This document shows, piece by piece, positions 9,506 through 17,773 of a stretch of DNA of 44,842 nt. Numbering within the stretch: position 1 is the first letter of the stretch; every line of letters begins with the position of its first letter. The position numbers and the translations under genes are program-made. Origin of the DNA: Gammaproteobacteria bacterium (lineage in GTDB: Bacteria; Pseudomonadota; Gammaproteobacteria; Arenicellales; Poriferihabitantaceae); the NCBI GenBank assembly GCA_024644945.1, contig JAHEGU010000027.1, positions 1 to 44,842 of the forward strand. The letters are read 5' to 3'. The notes beneath the pieces were generated by a model. The model made no database searches. It had not been told where the DNA came from and saw nothing but the letters and a program-made list of their open reading frames with translations.

Positions 9506-9789
9506 TTTGAAACCTCGCCTTTAGGCTGCTTATTCATTCTCTTTGGAAATAATAGCGTCGTTTAGTTCCATGCAAATTTACGTCAGATAGATTGCAGGAA
9601 GCTGACGCCAATGAGGCTGGAACCATAAGTACCGGTACGAGTATAACTGAGACGATGGGTCTAGTATTGCGACAGTCCAATGCGGAGCCGACTGAGCCGT
9701 TCGAGCTATTTTGTTGAACGTCAGCTTTTTCGATTCATCTCGATTCCACGGTATTGTTCGCCATTAAGCTGGGTTATTATGGGCCGAAT
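9506..9789 (-). repeat. Dispersed degenerate repeat, copy near 9685-9755
   Basis: On the minus strand the segment at about 9755-9685 reads GGAATCGAGATGAATCGA, then AAAAGCTGACGTTCAAC, then GAACGGCTCAGTCGGCTCCG. The same succession of blocks occurs at 42620-42700 and 43840-43910 on the plus strand. The remaining bases of this gap show no gene. Confidence 0.55.
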
Positions 9790-10008
9790 ATGAATATCAG
9801 TATCAATTTTATTCTCGGGGTGCTGGCGATTGTTTATGGACTGTATTGCTTTATCCAGAGAAAGGTCGCACCTGAAAAAATCGAAAAACTGCAATTGATG
9901 ATCGAACGCAATGGTGAAAAAATGGGTCATTCCATCCACCTGTTTGGTTATACGATAGTACCCATTGTCGCCGGCTTACTGCTGTTGTTCGCGCATTTCC
10001 GGGTTTAA
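9790..10008 (+). CDS. Small two-helix membrane protein
   Basis: A 72-residue protein with two membrane segments: INFILGVLAIVYGLYCF at residues 5-21 and YTIVPIVAGLLLLFAHF at about 53-69. A charged cytoplasmic or periplasmic loop separates them (RKVAPEKIEKLQLMIERNGEKMG). I do not recognise the family. I chose the ATG at 9790; an in-frame TTG lies 36 bases further upstream but would overlap the repeat debris. Neither start has a strong ribosome-binding site. Codon use looks like that of neighbouring genes, so I think it is real. Confidence 0.55.
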   Translation: MNISINFILGVLAIVYGLYCFIQRKVAPEKIEKLQLMIERNGEKMGHSIHLFGYTIVPIVAGLLLLFAHFRV

Positions 10009-10190
10009 GCCAGACATCGGGGGTTTCGCAGTGAAGGGGCATCCGCCGAATTACACAATCGACGGCTTCGCCGGTCGTCGTAATGACCGCGTGTCAGCTA
10101 ATTGCCTCCACCGGTTTCTCTGCGCCAGAATTTCGGCGACATGTCTCATAACCCGATAAAAATCTCCGGTTCAACAGCGGTTCTTGGGAC

Positions 10191-10964
10191 CTACTTCTTT
10201 CTTATAATACAAAGCCCTTCCTGATCGGTTTTATAGTACACAACTTTCTTAAGTAGACGGCGAATACTGGGCCTAAATACGTATTTGATCTTTCTGGGAG
10301 GAACGTGAAAACCAATATAATCAATATGTTCACTCAGATAGGCCTGGTCTATTAGGGCATTTGGATCTTCAAAGTTTCCATTCTGAAGATAGTGCTTAAG
10401 AACAGTTCTGGTATTTCTGACACTGTCGCAAGCTATTCTTTCATTTCCGCCATCTCCAAGCCCATTGGAAGCCAGATCTTCGATGAAGTACAACCCGCCA
10501 CTTTTCAGATGTTTAAAGAAATAGCTGAAAGAGACCTGTTGATGGTCTGGTCTATGGCTCCCATCATCAACGATAACATCAAATTCAATACCCCCTGTTG
10601 CTTCCACAAAGGCGTCCAGGTCCTCAATCTTTCCCTGATCCGCGACAAAGGTTTTAATCCGATCATTATCAAGATATGGACATGGATTCACATCCATTCC
10701 ATAGATTTTTGCATTCTGAAAGTAGTCATACCACATTCTCAATGATGCACCACCAGTATTTCGGCCATGGACAATATGCGACTCCCACTGGTCACCAGTC
10801 ACTCCCAAACCGATTTCGAGGAAATTTATCGGAGACTGCCTGTACCTGTACAGGTAGCCCTCATAGATATCAGTATAATTGTGCGCGCCCCATTCAGTGC
10901 TTGGGCCAATAGTACCCTTGTCAGTAGCATACAGGTTTGCAAGTTCGGTAAGAGATTGAGGCAT
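10191..10964 (-). CDS. SAM-dependent methyltransferase, MycE/NovP-like group
   Basis: A 257-residue protein resembling the sugar O-methyltransferases of the mycinamicin MycE type. It starts with LANLYATDKG, then HNYTDIYEGYL, the SAM-binding motif FLEIGLGVTG and the acid loop IVDDGSHRPDHQQVSF with YFIEDL, which in the family holds metal and catalytic residues. Such proteins methylate sugars or small molecules and occur in surface-polysaccharide clusters, but no glycosyltransferase lies nearby. It stands alone between two gaps. Confidence 0.82.
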   Translation of the reverse strand: MPQSLTELANLYATDKGTIGPSTEWGAHNYTDIYEGYLYRYRQSPINFLEIGLGVTGDQWESHIVHGRNTGGASLRMWYDYFQNAKIYGMDVNPCPYLDNDRIKTFVADQGKIEDLDAFVEATGGIEFDVIVDDGSHRPDHQQVSFSYFFKHLKSGGLYFIEDLASNGLGDGGNERIACDSVRNTRTVLKHYLQNGNFEDPNALIDQAYLSEHIDYIGFHVPPRKIKYVFRPSIRRLLKKVVYYKTDQEGLCIIRKK

Positions 10965-11062
10965 TCCTTAACATTGGTAAATGACGTTCTTGAAAGTATA
11001 TATTATCTGATTGAAATAACCTCTATCTGGGAGTTTTGGGTTGCAGATCAATTCACTCGATC

Positions 11063-11248
11063 TTAGTGTGCCAGCGCCACATAAGCAGTCAGGCAAAAAA
11101 CCGCAATAGTGGTGAAAAGTAAAATCTTATCCAGTTTTGAAACCACTGCTCCTGTCAGCCTTTCCTGTATAAAACCTGTACGTCTGAAAAATGAAACAAC
11201 AAGAACTATTGCGGTTAAGCCAAGAAGTATCCAATGTGTGTCTTCCAT
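11063..11248 (-). CDS. Small two-helix membrane protein
   Basis: A 61-residue protein from the ATG at 11248, which is preceded by a GGTGATGG element. The frame is open another 25 codons upstream but that part is polar and lacks a ribosome-binding site. It has two membrane helices (WILLGLTAIVLVVSFF at residues 6-21 and ILLFTTIAVFCLTAYVAL near the end) joined by a basic loop. I do not recognise it. The general layout, with the C-terminal helix near the end, is common among uncharacterised proteobacterial proteins. Confidence 0.5.
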   Translation of the reverse strand: MEDTHWILLGLTAIVLVVSFFRRTGFIQERLTGAVVSKLDKILLFTTIAVFCLTAYVALAH

Positions 11249-11582
11249 ACCATCACCAGTGTGTTGAGTTCTTAAATCGGCGCCAATGGCCCTACCCTGC
11301 TTTGAATGCCGGATAATAGGCATTTAAGTCAATTTTGACTTGACTATTTCCGCCAAGAAATTGACCGGTAATTCGAATTCGTTTGCTCAATTATCGCTGC
11401 AAAGGCAATCTCTAACAGCGACAACAGGCTGATCTTAGAGGGTTGATGAGAACGTTTTATACCGGCAGTAGAAGATGCTGCCCATTTATGTACATAGTGA
11501 AAATCTAACTGAAAGCGATTTCCTGTAATGTCATCCAGTGATTGATACAATTGAACTATCGACCGATCTATAACTTCCTGAC

Positions 11583-12011
11583 ATGCACAAGCTGCCACAC
11601 CTGGCGACCGCGATGACGCCATTTCCCTATGCAATCGATAAGAATGCACCCTTAGAAGATGCCGTTGCCCTAATGGAAAAACACGATGTTCGACACCTCC
11701 CCGTTACGGAAGGAGCCGCATTGGTTGGCCTGATTGCGGAACGTGACATTTCGCCGCCCAGACGAGGAGGGGACAGTAATATCGAGGAATTAAAAGTCAA
11801 AGACATTTATGTTGATGACCCATATGTCGTCAGCCTGGATGAGCCACTGGATCAGGTTCTACTCACAATGGCCAGCCGCCATATTGGCTCAGCGATAATC
11901 ACAAAGAGAGGAAAGCTTGCCGGTATGTTCACATGTGTTGATGCGTGTCGCTGTTTTGGCAAATTTTTACAGGAAAATTATCCACATCCACCGGATGATC
12001 AAGTAGCTTGA
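11583..12011 (+). CDS. CBS domain pair protein
   Basis: A 142-residue protein made of two CBS motifs in tandem (Bateman module). The first ends in RHLPVTEGAALVGLIAERDI and the second in IGSAIITKRGKLAGMFTCVD. Such modules bind adenine nucleotides and usually regulate a partner enzyme or channel. There is no attached effector domain. The short HxLPxxxTAM-like opening places the usual CBS start right after the initiator Met, which supports this start even though the ribosome-binding site is weak. It precedes the spermidine synthase-like gene by 140 bases. A second CBS protein lies at 23060-23494. Confidence 0.88.
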   Translation: MHKLPHLATAMTPFPYAIDKNAPLEDAVALMEKHDVRHLPVTEGAALVGLIAERDISPPRRGGDSNIEELKVKDIYVDDPYVVSLDEPLDQVLLTMASRHIGSAIITKRGKLAGMFTCVDACRCFGKFLQENYPHPPDDQVA

Positions 12012-12151
12012 TTCAGTTAAAGTGCTGCTCACCACATGCGGCACTCTGATATGAATTTCCTGCCCGTTCCGTACACCCTAACCGAAATGCTGCAGACTTC
12101 TGCTTCTACAAAAGCTGTTCACACGATACTTACTGATCGGCGAAGAAATTG

Positions 12152-13672
12152 ATGAATCCGGCCCGCCTACAACAACTCTATGCCACTGTTGTGTTTCTGA
12201 CTTCCGCACTTTTACTGGTGCTCGAGATTGTTGCAGGCCGCTTGCTGGCACCCTATGTCGGGGTTTCTCTTTATACCTGGACCTCTATCATCGGTGTGAT
12301 ATTAGCGGGCCTCTCTCTGGGCAATTGGGTCGGCGGCAAAATAGCGGATAAGGGCGCTGGTCACACCGCGGTCGGGAGTATTTTGCTCGTGGGATCAGCC
12401 GCCAGTATTGCAGTTCTTCCATTGTTGATCTTGGTAGCGGGTTTCATTCAACAACAGTCAATGAGTCTGGTCAGTGCCAGCATTGCATTTGTATTGACGC
12501 TGTTTTTTATACCAGCAGCGATACTCGGCACTGTCTCACCCCTTCTCACCACCCTTTGCCTCAGACTGGACAATCGTCCTGGGGCTGTAGTCGGTCGCAT
12601 GCATGCATTGTCGGCTATCGGCAGCATTGTTGGGACCTTTGTTACGGGTTATTGGCTGGTGCAATGGCTCGGTACCCGCACCATTATCATGACTGTATCC
12701 GCCATGCTGTTTGCAATGGCATTAGTGTTCTTGTCGAACAGCGCGCGAGGTAGAACGTTATCGTTGGCAGGTCTGACCCTGATTCTTGTGATTGCTGTCT
12801 TTACTTATCGTAATCAAGGACTGGCTTCCCCATGCGAGGTAGAGAGCAACTACTATTGCTTACGAGTAGCGGACGAGAAAGACGGGTTTGACCGCTTATA
12901 CGCGCGAACTCTGATTCTCGATCATATGGTCCACAGCACCAACACTATTGACGATCCGGCTCAACTTTTGACCCCTTATATCCACGCCATGGATACTCTG
13001 GTACACGCACAATTCACGGATCCCAGCCAGCTTTCCTACTTTTTTGCTGGCGGCGGTGCGTACACTCATCCAAGGGCGGTACGTTTTCGGTACCCTGAAG
13101 CAGGGATCGTCGTCAGTGAGATCGATCCAGCAGTGACTGAACTGGCTGCGAAAAAACTCTTTCTGAATACCGATGATCTGACTATTCATCATGCCGATAC
13201 CCGGACTGTTCTTCAGAATCTTGCAGACAACAGTTTTGATGTCATGATTACGGATGTATTTCATGATGTCGGCATCCCTTATCACCTGACTACATTCGAA
13301 TACCACCATCTTACAGCCCGGAAGCTCAAGCCTGGAGGGCTTTACTTACTTAACGTGGTGGACCTGTTTCCATCTAATAGACTGGTGCAGGCAATGTTTC
13401 AAACCCTAAAGCAAGAGTTCCGACATGTTGGAGTATGGATTGAAAGTCCTCCGGAACAGGAAACGAGACTAACTTTTGTGCTTACAGCGTCTGATGCCCG
13501 ATTCGATTTTGAACAAATTGCGGCACAAAGTGGCGCTGCTCGCACCTGGTTCAATATCGGGGAGTTCATCGAACAACAGGCCATCAAATATCAACCGCCG
13601 ATATTGACAGACAACTATGCGCCGGTAGAGCGACTGCTTGGCAATTTGCTGACAACAGACGCTGGCAAATAG
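12152..13672 (+). CDS. Membrane-fused spermidine synthase-like protein
   Basis: A 506-residue two-part protein. Residues 1-215 contain about seven membrane helices, including VVFLTSALLLVLEIVAGRLLAPYVG and WTSIIGVILAGLSLGNWVGG, as in the fused MFS/spermidine synthase proteins. Residues about 240-490 form a spermidine synthase-like Rossmann fold with YFFAGGGAYTHPRAV, VVSEIDPAVTELA and DVMITDVFHDVGIPYHLTT. The usual aspartates and the GGG loop are kept, but whether it makes polyamines is unknown for this family. The ATG at 12152 directly follows an in-frame TTG at 12149. The small gene downstream on the other strand converges with it. Confidence 0.88.
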   Translation: MNPARLQQLYATVVFLTSALLLVLEIVAGRLLAPYVGVSLYTWTSIIGVILAGLSLGNWVGGKIADKGAGHTAVGSILLVGSAASIAVLPLLILVAGFIQQQSMSLVSASIAFVLTLFFIPAAILGTVSPLLTTLCLRLDNRPGAVVGRMHALSAIGSIVGTFVTGYWLVQWLGTRTIIMTVSAMLFAMALVFLSNSARGRTLSLAGLTLILVIAVFTYRNQGLASPCEVESNYYCLRVADEKDGFDRLYARTLILDHMVHSTNTIDDPAQLLTPYIHAMDTLVHAQFTDPSQLSYFFAGGGAYTHPRAVRFRYPEAGIVVSEIDPAVTELAAKKLFLNTDDLTIHHADTRTVLQNLADNSFDVMITDVFHDVGIPYHLTTFEYHHLTARKLKPGGLYLLNVVDLFPSNRLVQAMFQTLKQEFRHVGVWIESPPEQETRLTFVLTASDARFDFEQIAAQSGAARTWFNIGEFIEQQAIKYQPPILTDNYAPVERLLGNLLTTDAGK

Positions 13673-13681
13673 AACTGAAGA

Positions 13682-13912
13682 CTAACCGACCGGGTAACCG
13701 GTAGTGTTTACTAGTGAATAGAAGCTCTTCTGGTTATGCAATTTTCCCAGTAGACTTTGAATTTTCTTGATACGATCTGGCGTTAACTCCAGACCGCTCG
13801 CCTCGTCTTCTCCTTGAGTTTTAATATTTTGTGCGACATGCTGGCGCAGCACGTCTTCTATTAGCTGTATGTCGCTGGTATTAAGCTTGAAGTTTTCCTG
13901 GTATTTTGGCAT
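13682..13912 (-). CDS. Conserved small hypothetical protein
   Basis: A 76-residue soluble protein starting at the ATG at 13912, which has a GAGAG ribosome-binding site 8 bases upstream. The frame is open 12 codons further but without such a site. It opens with LNTSDIQLIEDVLRQHVA, which has the look of the first helix of a small regulatory or DNA-contacting domain, and contains a ELTPDRIKKIQSLLGKLHNQKSFYS stretch. I do not recognise a family with certainty. It converges on the spermidine synthase-like gene (9 bases apart) and diverges from the CbiX gene. Confidence 0.6.
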   Translation of the reverse strand: MPKYQENFKLNTSDIQLIEDVLRQHVAQNIKTQGEDEASGLELTPDRIKKIQSLLGKLHNQKSFYSLVNTTGYPVG

Positions 13913-14108
13913 TGAATTCACTCTCAATATGGGTAAATATAGTCTCAAAAATCTTATCTAATCTCAAATTAGTTTTGCGGAAATCTTGTGATATTTGGTT
14001 CATCCATATAGTGGCAAATTTTGTCTCAAATTAACAATCAAATTAATTTCAGATGCCATTAGATATTCCTTATATTCAAATTCAGAAATTGGAACCACAC
14101 CGTTTAAC

Positions 14109-14468
14109 ATGAATGCTCTATTAATTGTGGCTCACGGAAGCCGAAAGCTGGATTCTAACCAGGAGGTCAAAGATCTCACTGGCAAAGTCGCCAATCAGTT
14201 AAAAGGTTTCGATTTGGTTGAATGCGCGTTCCTGGAACTGGCCGAACCGAGCATCTTGCAAGGAGGAATCAAACTAGTTGAAGCCGGTGCCAGCTCACTA
14301 ACCATACTGCCCTATTTCTTAGTAGCCGGACGCCACGTGGTTACCGACGTTCCAGAAGAGGCTGATAAAATCAAAGATCTATACCCCGACCTGGCGGTAA
14401 CCCTTCTACCCTACTTCGGCGCCTCAGAGAATATCGTCAGTGAAATGTTAAACAGAATTCCGAACTGA
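14109..14468 (+). CDS. cbiX: Short CbiX-type sirohydrochlorin chelatase
   Basis: A 119-residue single-domain chelatase (CbiX-S type) that inserts Co or Fe into sirohydrochlorin. The start at 14109 gives the family opening LLIVAHGSR. The two metal-binding histidines expected in this fold are H9 and H76 (in VAGRHVVTDVP). An upstream extension of 38 codons is open but has no family similarity. Together with cysG at 27793 it could supply sirohaem, although CysG has its own ferrochelatase activity, so this enzyme may serve a different metal or a bypass. It does not sit in a tetrapyrrole operon. Confidence 0.88.
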   Translation: MNALLIVAHGSRKLDSNQEVKDLTGKVANQLKGFDLVECAFLELAEPSILQGGIKLVEAGASSLTILPYFLVAGRHVVTDVPEEADKIKDLYPDLAVTLLPYFGASENIVSEMLNRIPN

Positions 14469-14563
14469 GCGCCCTGCTAATCCGTTCTTGCCGGACCCAG
14501 TTAACGCTTCGCATGCCAGAAATATAAGTGCGAGAGTGAGCATATACCCCTATTTCTATACCT

Positions 14564-14622
14564 AAAATACCCGTTATATCTCCAATTGACCTTGGCGATT
14601 TGCCCTTCAGGGTATTTTTTTA
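14564..14622 (+). terminator. Possible weak terminator-like inverted repeat
   Basis: AAAATACCC at 14564-14572 is complementary to GGGTATTTT at 14610-14618 and the right arm runs into T residues. The loop is about 37 bases, longer than usual, so this is only a candidate for the end of the cbiX transcript. Confidence 0.3.
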
Positions 14623-14679
14623 GATTAACTTATTGAGCAAAATCAGAAGTTCAATTTTTAATCTATCTATGGAGTCCCC

Positions 14680-15291
14680 ATGAAACTTGTCATAAAGCTT
14701 GTTTCGGCCACAATATTTAGCCTGCTCTTAATGACTGCACAGGCAAGCGATGAAACAACTCATAACACACCTGGCTATTCATTAAATAATGAAAATCCTT
14801 TTGATTGGTTTTCAACCTTTTCCGGAAGTGCTCCTCAGGAAAGCGTAACGATGGAATTTCATCCTATAAAGCCTGACAGCTGGGCTAGTATGATTGCTCC
14901 CCAATCACATATGCAGTGGCATATGGCGATGACCAACCCGGCAAATTACAGCCAGTATATGCAGCCTGCGTTCTACATGGAGTTCATGAATCCAAACAAC
15001 TGGATGGCGTGGATGAATCCGGCGTCATATCAGGTTTTCATGGATCCACAAACAATGACATGGTGGATGAATCCAAATACCTATATGCACATGCTCAATC
15101 CAAACATGTTCGCCCAAATGTGGAACTTCAATAGCTATGCAAAGCTGATAGCGCCGGAGAACTACATGTCCTGGATGAACCCTGCCACTTACGCTAATTT
15201 CATGAACCCGGAAATGTATATGGCGTATACCGACGCAGAATCCGCGAGCGGCGCAGGTCAAACCAATCAAGACGAAGCGCCGGCAGAGTAG
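14680..15291 (+). CDS. Exported MNP-nonapeptide repeat protein A
   Basis: A 203-residue exported protein that I cannot place in a named family. Residues 1-22 form a signal peptide ending in AQA. Residues 85-183 are eleven uninterrupted nine-residue units of the form M/x-N-P-x-x-Y/W-x-x-F/W/M, for example MNPNNWMAW, MNPASYQVF and MNPATYANF. Two looser units precede them (IKPDSWASM, IAPQSHMQW). The region is very rich in Met, Asn, Pro, Trp and Tyr and has no Cys. The tail is acidic. A GGAG ribosome-binding site precedes the ATG and a strong terminator follows. The same nonapeptide occurs in the protein at 18359-19123. A structural, metal-binding or sulfur-globule coat role is conceivable but is inference. 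Confidence 0.85.
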   Translation: MKLVIKLVSATIFSLLLMTAQASDETTHNTPGYSLNNENPFDWFSTFSGSAPQESVTMEFHPIKPDSWASMIAPQSHMQWHMAMTNPANYSQYMQPAFYMEFMNPNNWMAWMNPASYQVFMDPQTMTWWMNPNTYMHMLNPNMFAQMWNFNSYAKLIAPENYMSWMNPATYANFMNPEMYMAYTDAESASGAGQTNQDEAPAE

Positions 15292-15332
15292 ACCAGAATT
15301 CGATTATCTTCATTGTTCTCCTCGTGAGGTTT

Positions 15333-15363
15333 GCTGCGCCAATCGATCGGCGCAGCTTTTTTT
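15333..15363 (+). terminator. Rho-independent terminator
   Basis: GCTGCGCC at 15333-15340 pairs with GGCGCAGC at 15349-15356 around an 8-base loop, followed by seven T residues. It lies 41 bases after the stop of the repeat protein A gene, which therefore appears to be transcribed alone. Confidence 0.9.
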
Positions 15364-15507
15364 GTATTGAACACTTCAGATATACACAAGGAGGCGCAAC
15401 ATAATTTCCCGGCTAAGGTCCGCCCGCTCTATCGCCTGGTCAATCGAACCAAGAAATTTTTCCTGATTTTTGCTTTTTAGCCCGCTAGCAAATATAGAAT
15501 TGAATTG

Positions 15508-16620
15508 CTAAGCAGCACCAAATCTGGCAAGTGCCTCTCCGGAAGCGATCGCTTTTCGAGCCGTTTCAGCGCCGTGCGCTAGACTCTCGCTCACCCCCGA
15601 ATGAGCTAGCGCAATGGCGGCGCCATAAACCAAACTGTCCAACATAGGGCCAGATTTGTTGTTAAGCGCATCGAGCCCAATTTCGACATTGTGCAACACC
15701 ACAGGACCCAGCACCTCGGTGGCATTAAACTGGGTCTGCGAAAATAAATTTTCAAATTCATCTGGGATCGGCACCATTCTTTGCCGCTGATCAACCCCGA
15801 CTTCCCGAGGAGTCAGTTTATGTAGCTGCATTTCATTTTCGTCTTGGTAGCCGAAATAGCGCGACAACTGACTAAGAGAAGGAATGCACCCTCCTTCCAC
15901 TCCACGAACAATCATTGCCGAATCAAACCCCGCATGCCTGGCCAAGCTAGCGTAAACCGGGGGATACGCTTTATGTACAAAGCCGGTCATCAGGTGCGTG
16001 CGACTCGACCCGCTTAGCGGCTTCAACACGACCTCCAGTGTAGAAATACAGGTGCGTTTGACCATGGTATCGCGCAGCGCCACCAAGTCATGCAGCTTCG
16101 GTATGTACTGCGCCTGATCGAGATAAGCCCATCCACACTCTTGGTGATCTAAGGCAGCTGCGGCCTGATCTACCTCGCAATCTACATTTTTCCCTGCGGC
16201 ATCAAGAACCATATGAGGCGTGACGCCATACTTTGGTCCTACCGAGTGCACCCCGTGAACATAAGCCGGCAGCCCACAAGCTGCCAGTACTGTCGGCAGA
16301 AATGGGGTAACCGGGAGCCCCCTGAGGAATCCATTGAATGGATCAGCAATAGCAATAATTTGCGAAGCTTTTGCAGTAGCATGCGCGGTAGCATAAATCA
16401 GGGCATTGAGCGCTCCGATGTTCTCTTCCTCCGTCTCCCGCTTCATGCGAAGCGCGATCAGAAATATACCGCTCATGACTGGATCGACCTGGTTATCCAG
16501 AATTAAACTCAGACCGTCTTCCGCCTGGGTCCTGTCCAAAGACTTGCTTAACTCTGGTCCGGTGGCGACCAGTTGAAGATAGGCACGCATGCGTGAACGC
16601 GCCGCAGCGTTGTCACTCAT
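15508..16620 (-). CDS. TrpD2/YbiB-like glycosyl transferase family protein
   Basis: A 370-residue homologue of anthranilate phosphoribosyltransferase. The N-terminal helical domain carries DPVMSGIFLIALRMKRET and the catalytic domain begins around IAIADPFNGFLR. The canonical glycine-rich phosphoribosyl loop (G-T-G-G-D) is missing and the corresponding segment reads DPFNG, which argues against tryptophan synthesis and for the TrpD2/YbiB group, of which the E. coli member binds nucleic acid. There is no other trp gene here. In some bacteria such genes lie beside sirohaem or nitrate genes, but no direct link is visible. It has its own start (ATG at 16620) and is preceded upstream by a short tandem repeat. 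Confidence 0.8.
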   Translation of the reverse strand: MSDNAAARSRMRAYLQLVATGPELSKSLDRTQAEDGLSLILDNQVDPVMSGIFLIALRMKRETEEENIGALNALIYATAHATAKASQIIAIADPFNGFLRGLPVTPFLPTVLAACGLPAYVHGVHSVGPKYGVTPHMVLDAAGKNVDCEVDQAAAALDHQECGWAYLDQAQYIPKLHDLVALRDTMVKRTCISTLEVVLKPLSGSSRTHLMTGFVHKAYPPVYASLARHAGFDSAMIVRGVEGGCIPSLSQLSRYFGYQDENEMQLHKLTPREVGVDQRQRMVPIPDEFENLFSQTQFNATEVLGPVVLHNVEIGLDALNNKSGPMLDSLVYGAAIALAHSGVSESLAHGAETARKAIASGEALARFGAA

Positions 16621-16760
16621 CGGACTGTATAAAAAAATATGGAAAGCTCAAAGTGAAGATAAACCAGCATGAGGTAATAGTGGTAGCACGGTTTATACCA
16701 GCAAATACGACCCCAGCAAAGCGCAGCAGTAAGACCCAGACCGCTTCCTGGTCGTTGGTG

Positions 16761-16848
16761 CCTATTGCACGCGCCTATGGCACGCGCCTATTGCAAGCGC
16801 CTATTGCAAGCGCCTATTGCACGCGCCTATTGCACGCGCCTATGGCAC
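16761..16848. repeat. 13-bp tandem repeat, about seven units
   Basis: Six full 13-base units and one 10-base unit of the form CCTATTGCACGCG follow one another without gaps; variants carry TGG for TTG or AAG for ACG. The array lies between the starts/ends of the TrpD2-like gene (minus, start 16620) and the DUF302 gene (minus, stop 16917), in a gap of about 300 bases without a gene. Because 13 is not a multiple of three it is unlikely to code. Confidence 0.9.
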
Positions 16849-16916
16849 TAAAAGCATGCATGCATCCGGGCAAGACTGAGGGCCAAGGAGTGTCGCACAA
16901 AAAACATGGTTCTGGC

Positions 16917-17675
16917 TTACCAGTCTCCTGAGGCACCTGCCTCCATAATAGACACCATCGCGTTGCGAATTCGACGACCATTGTCTTTTAGCTCCTCATC
17001 CAATTGGGAGTCTGGGTGCCAGACAAATGACAACCAGGACACGTCCCAATCCAGCGTCATCAGCCAGATGTCGCCTGACGCGTCCTCCAATACCGATATG
17101 CGGCAGGGAAGAAAAATCGAGAATTCCGGACTGTAGTCGAGCACCATACGCGCTACCAGTGCATCGCAGTACTGCAGAATTTCAAACCGGGGGGTGGGCT
17201 TACCGGTCTTTGCCTCCACTTCTTTTGAAACCATATTGTGGCCAGATCGCTTGAGATTCTGCTCAACCGCTTGGCTGTCCATTGCCTCGATCACATCGTC
17301 AAAACTCAGATCCTCGTTGGCCTTCATCTTTAAGGTCATGAAATTAAAGACCTGTCTCAATGACCAAGGATTGGCCGCCGCCATATTCTGCAACATGGCC
17401 ACTCGAGTTTCTGCTGGAAACTCTTCGATCACAGTATTGGGTACCCACTCTTTATAAGGAGGTGGCTGCATCATCATTGGTACTGGGAATGGCAGCGCGT
17501 TACTTCTTCTTAATTGGTCCAGAGCTTCCTGGATGCTGGCATTGTTGGTTTCTCGCGTTGTGTTCTCAGCACTTTCCTGCGCCACAGCGCTAAAGCCCGC
17601 AACAAGCTGCAGTGTTAAAAAAGTGAGAAAAGAAAAAGTGGTGATTCGCCGCGACCTCAAAAGATTATTTTTCAT
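16917..17675 (-). CDS. Exported DUF302 domain protein
   Basis: A 252-residue protein starting at the ATG at 17675; a GTG 13 codons upstream is possible but spoils the signal. Residues 1-33 form a signal peptide (basic start, hydrophobic core, cleavage near AVAQ). After a Met/Pro-rich stretch (LPFPVPMMMQPPPY), residues about 110-215 fit DUF302, with SFDDVIEAMDSQAVEQNLKRSGHN, LQYCDALVARMVLDYSPEF and FLPCRISVLEDASGDIWLMTLDWD. DUF302 proteins are frequent in sulfur oxidisers but their role is unknown. It is the third gene of a probable unit with repeat protein B and dsrE2 (98 bases after dsrE2). Confidence 0.82.
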   Translation of the reverse strand: MKNNLLRSRRITTFSFLTFLTLQLVAGFSAVAQESAENTTRETNNASIQEALDQLRRSNALPFPVPMMMQPPPYKEWVPNTVIEEFPAETRVAMLQNMAAANPWSLRQVFNFMTLKMKANEDLSFDDVIEAMDSQAVEQNLKRSGHNMVSKEVEAKTGKPTPRFEILQYCDALVARMVLDYSPEFSIFLPCRISVLEDASGDIWLMTLDWDVSWLSFVWHPDSQLDEELKDNGRRIRNAMVSIMEAGASGDW

Positions 17676-17773
17676 AGTTATGAATTTGGTTGGCGACAAA
17701 TTGCCGCGTATCACATGCAGTTTCCAGTTTAGGCCACCACCAGGGATAGCCGTTCGGTGTTGTTCTTTTTTAA

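Noticed and set aside
11344..11649. A 101-codon minus-strand open frame over the start of the first CBS gene
   Set aside because: No family resemblance, and it overlaps the well-supported CBS protein.
16761..16848. Tandem repeats considered as a CRISPR array
   Set aside because: Units are 13 bases and contiguous with no spacers, and there are no cas genes.
16593..16931. Plus-strand open frame through the 13-bp tandem repeat
   Set aside because: Its translation is just the repeat read in three frames and it shows no other sign of coding.
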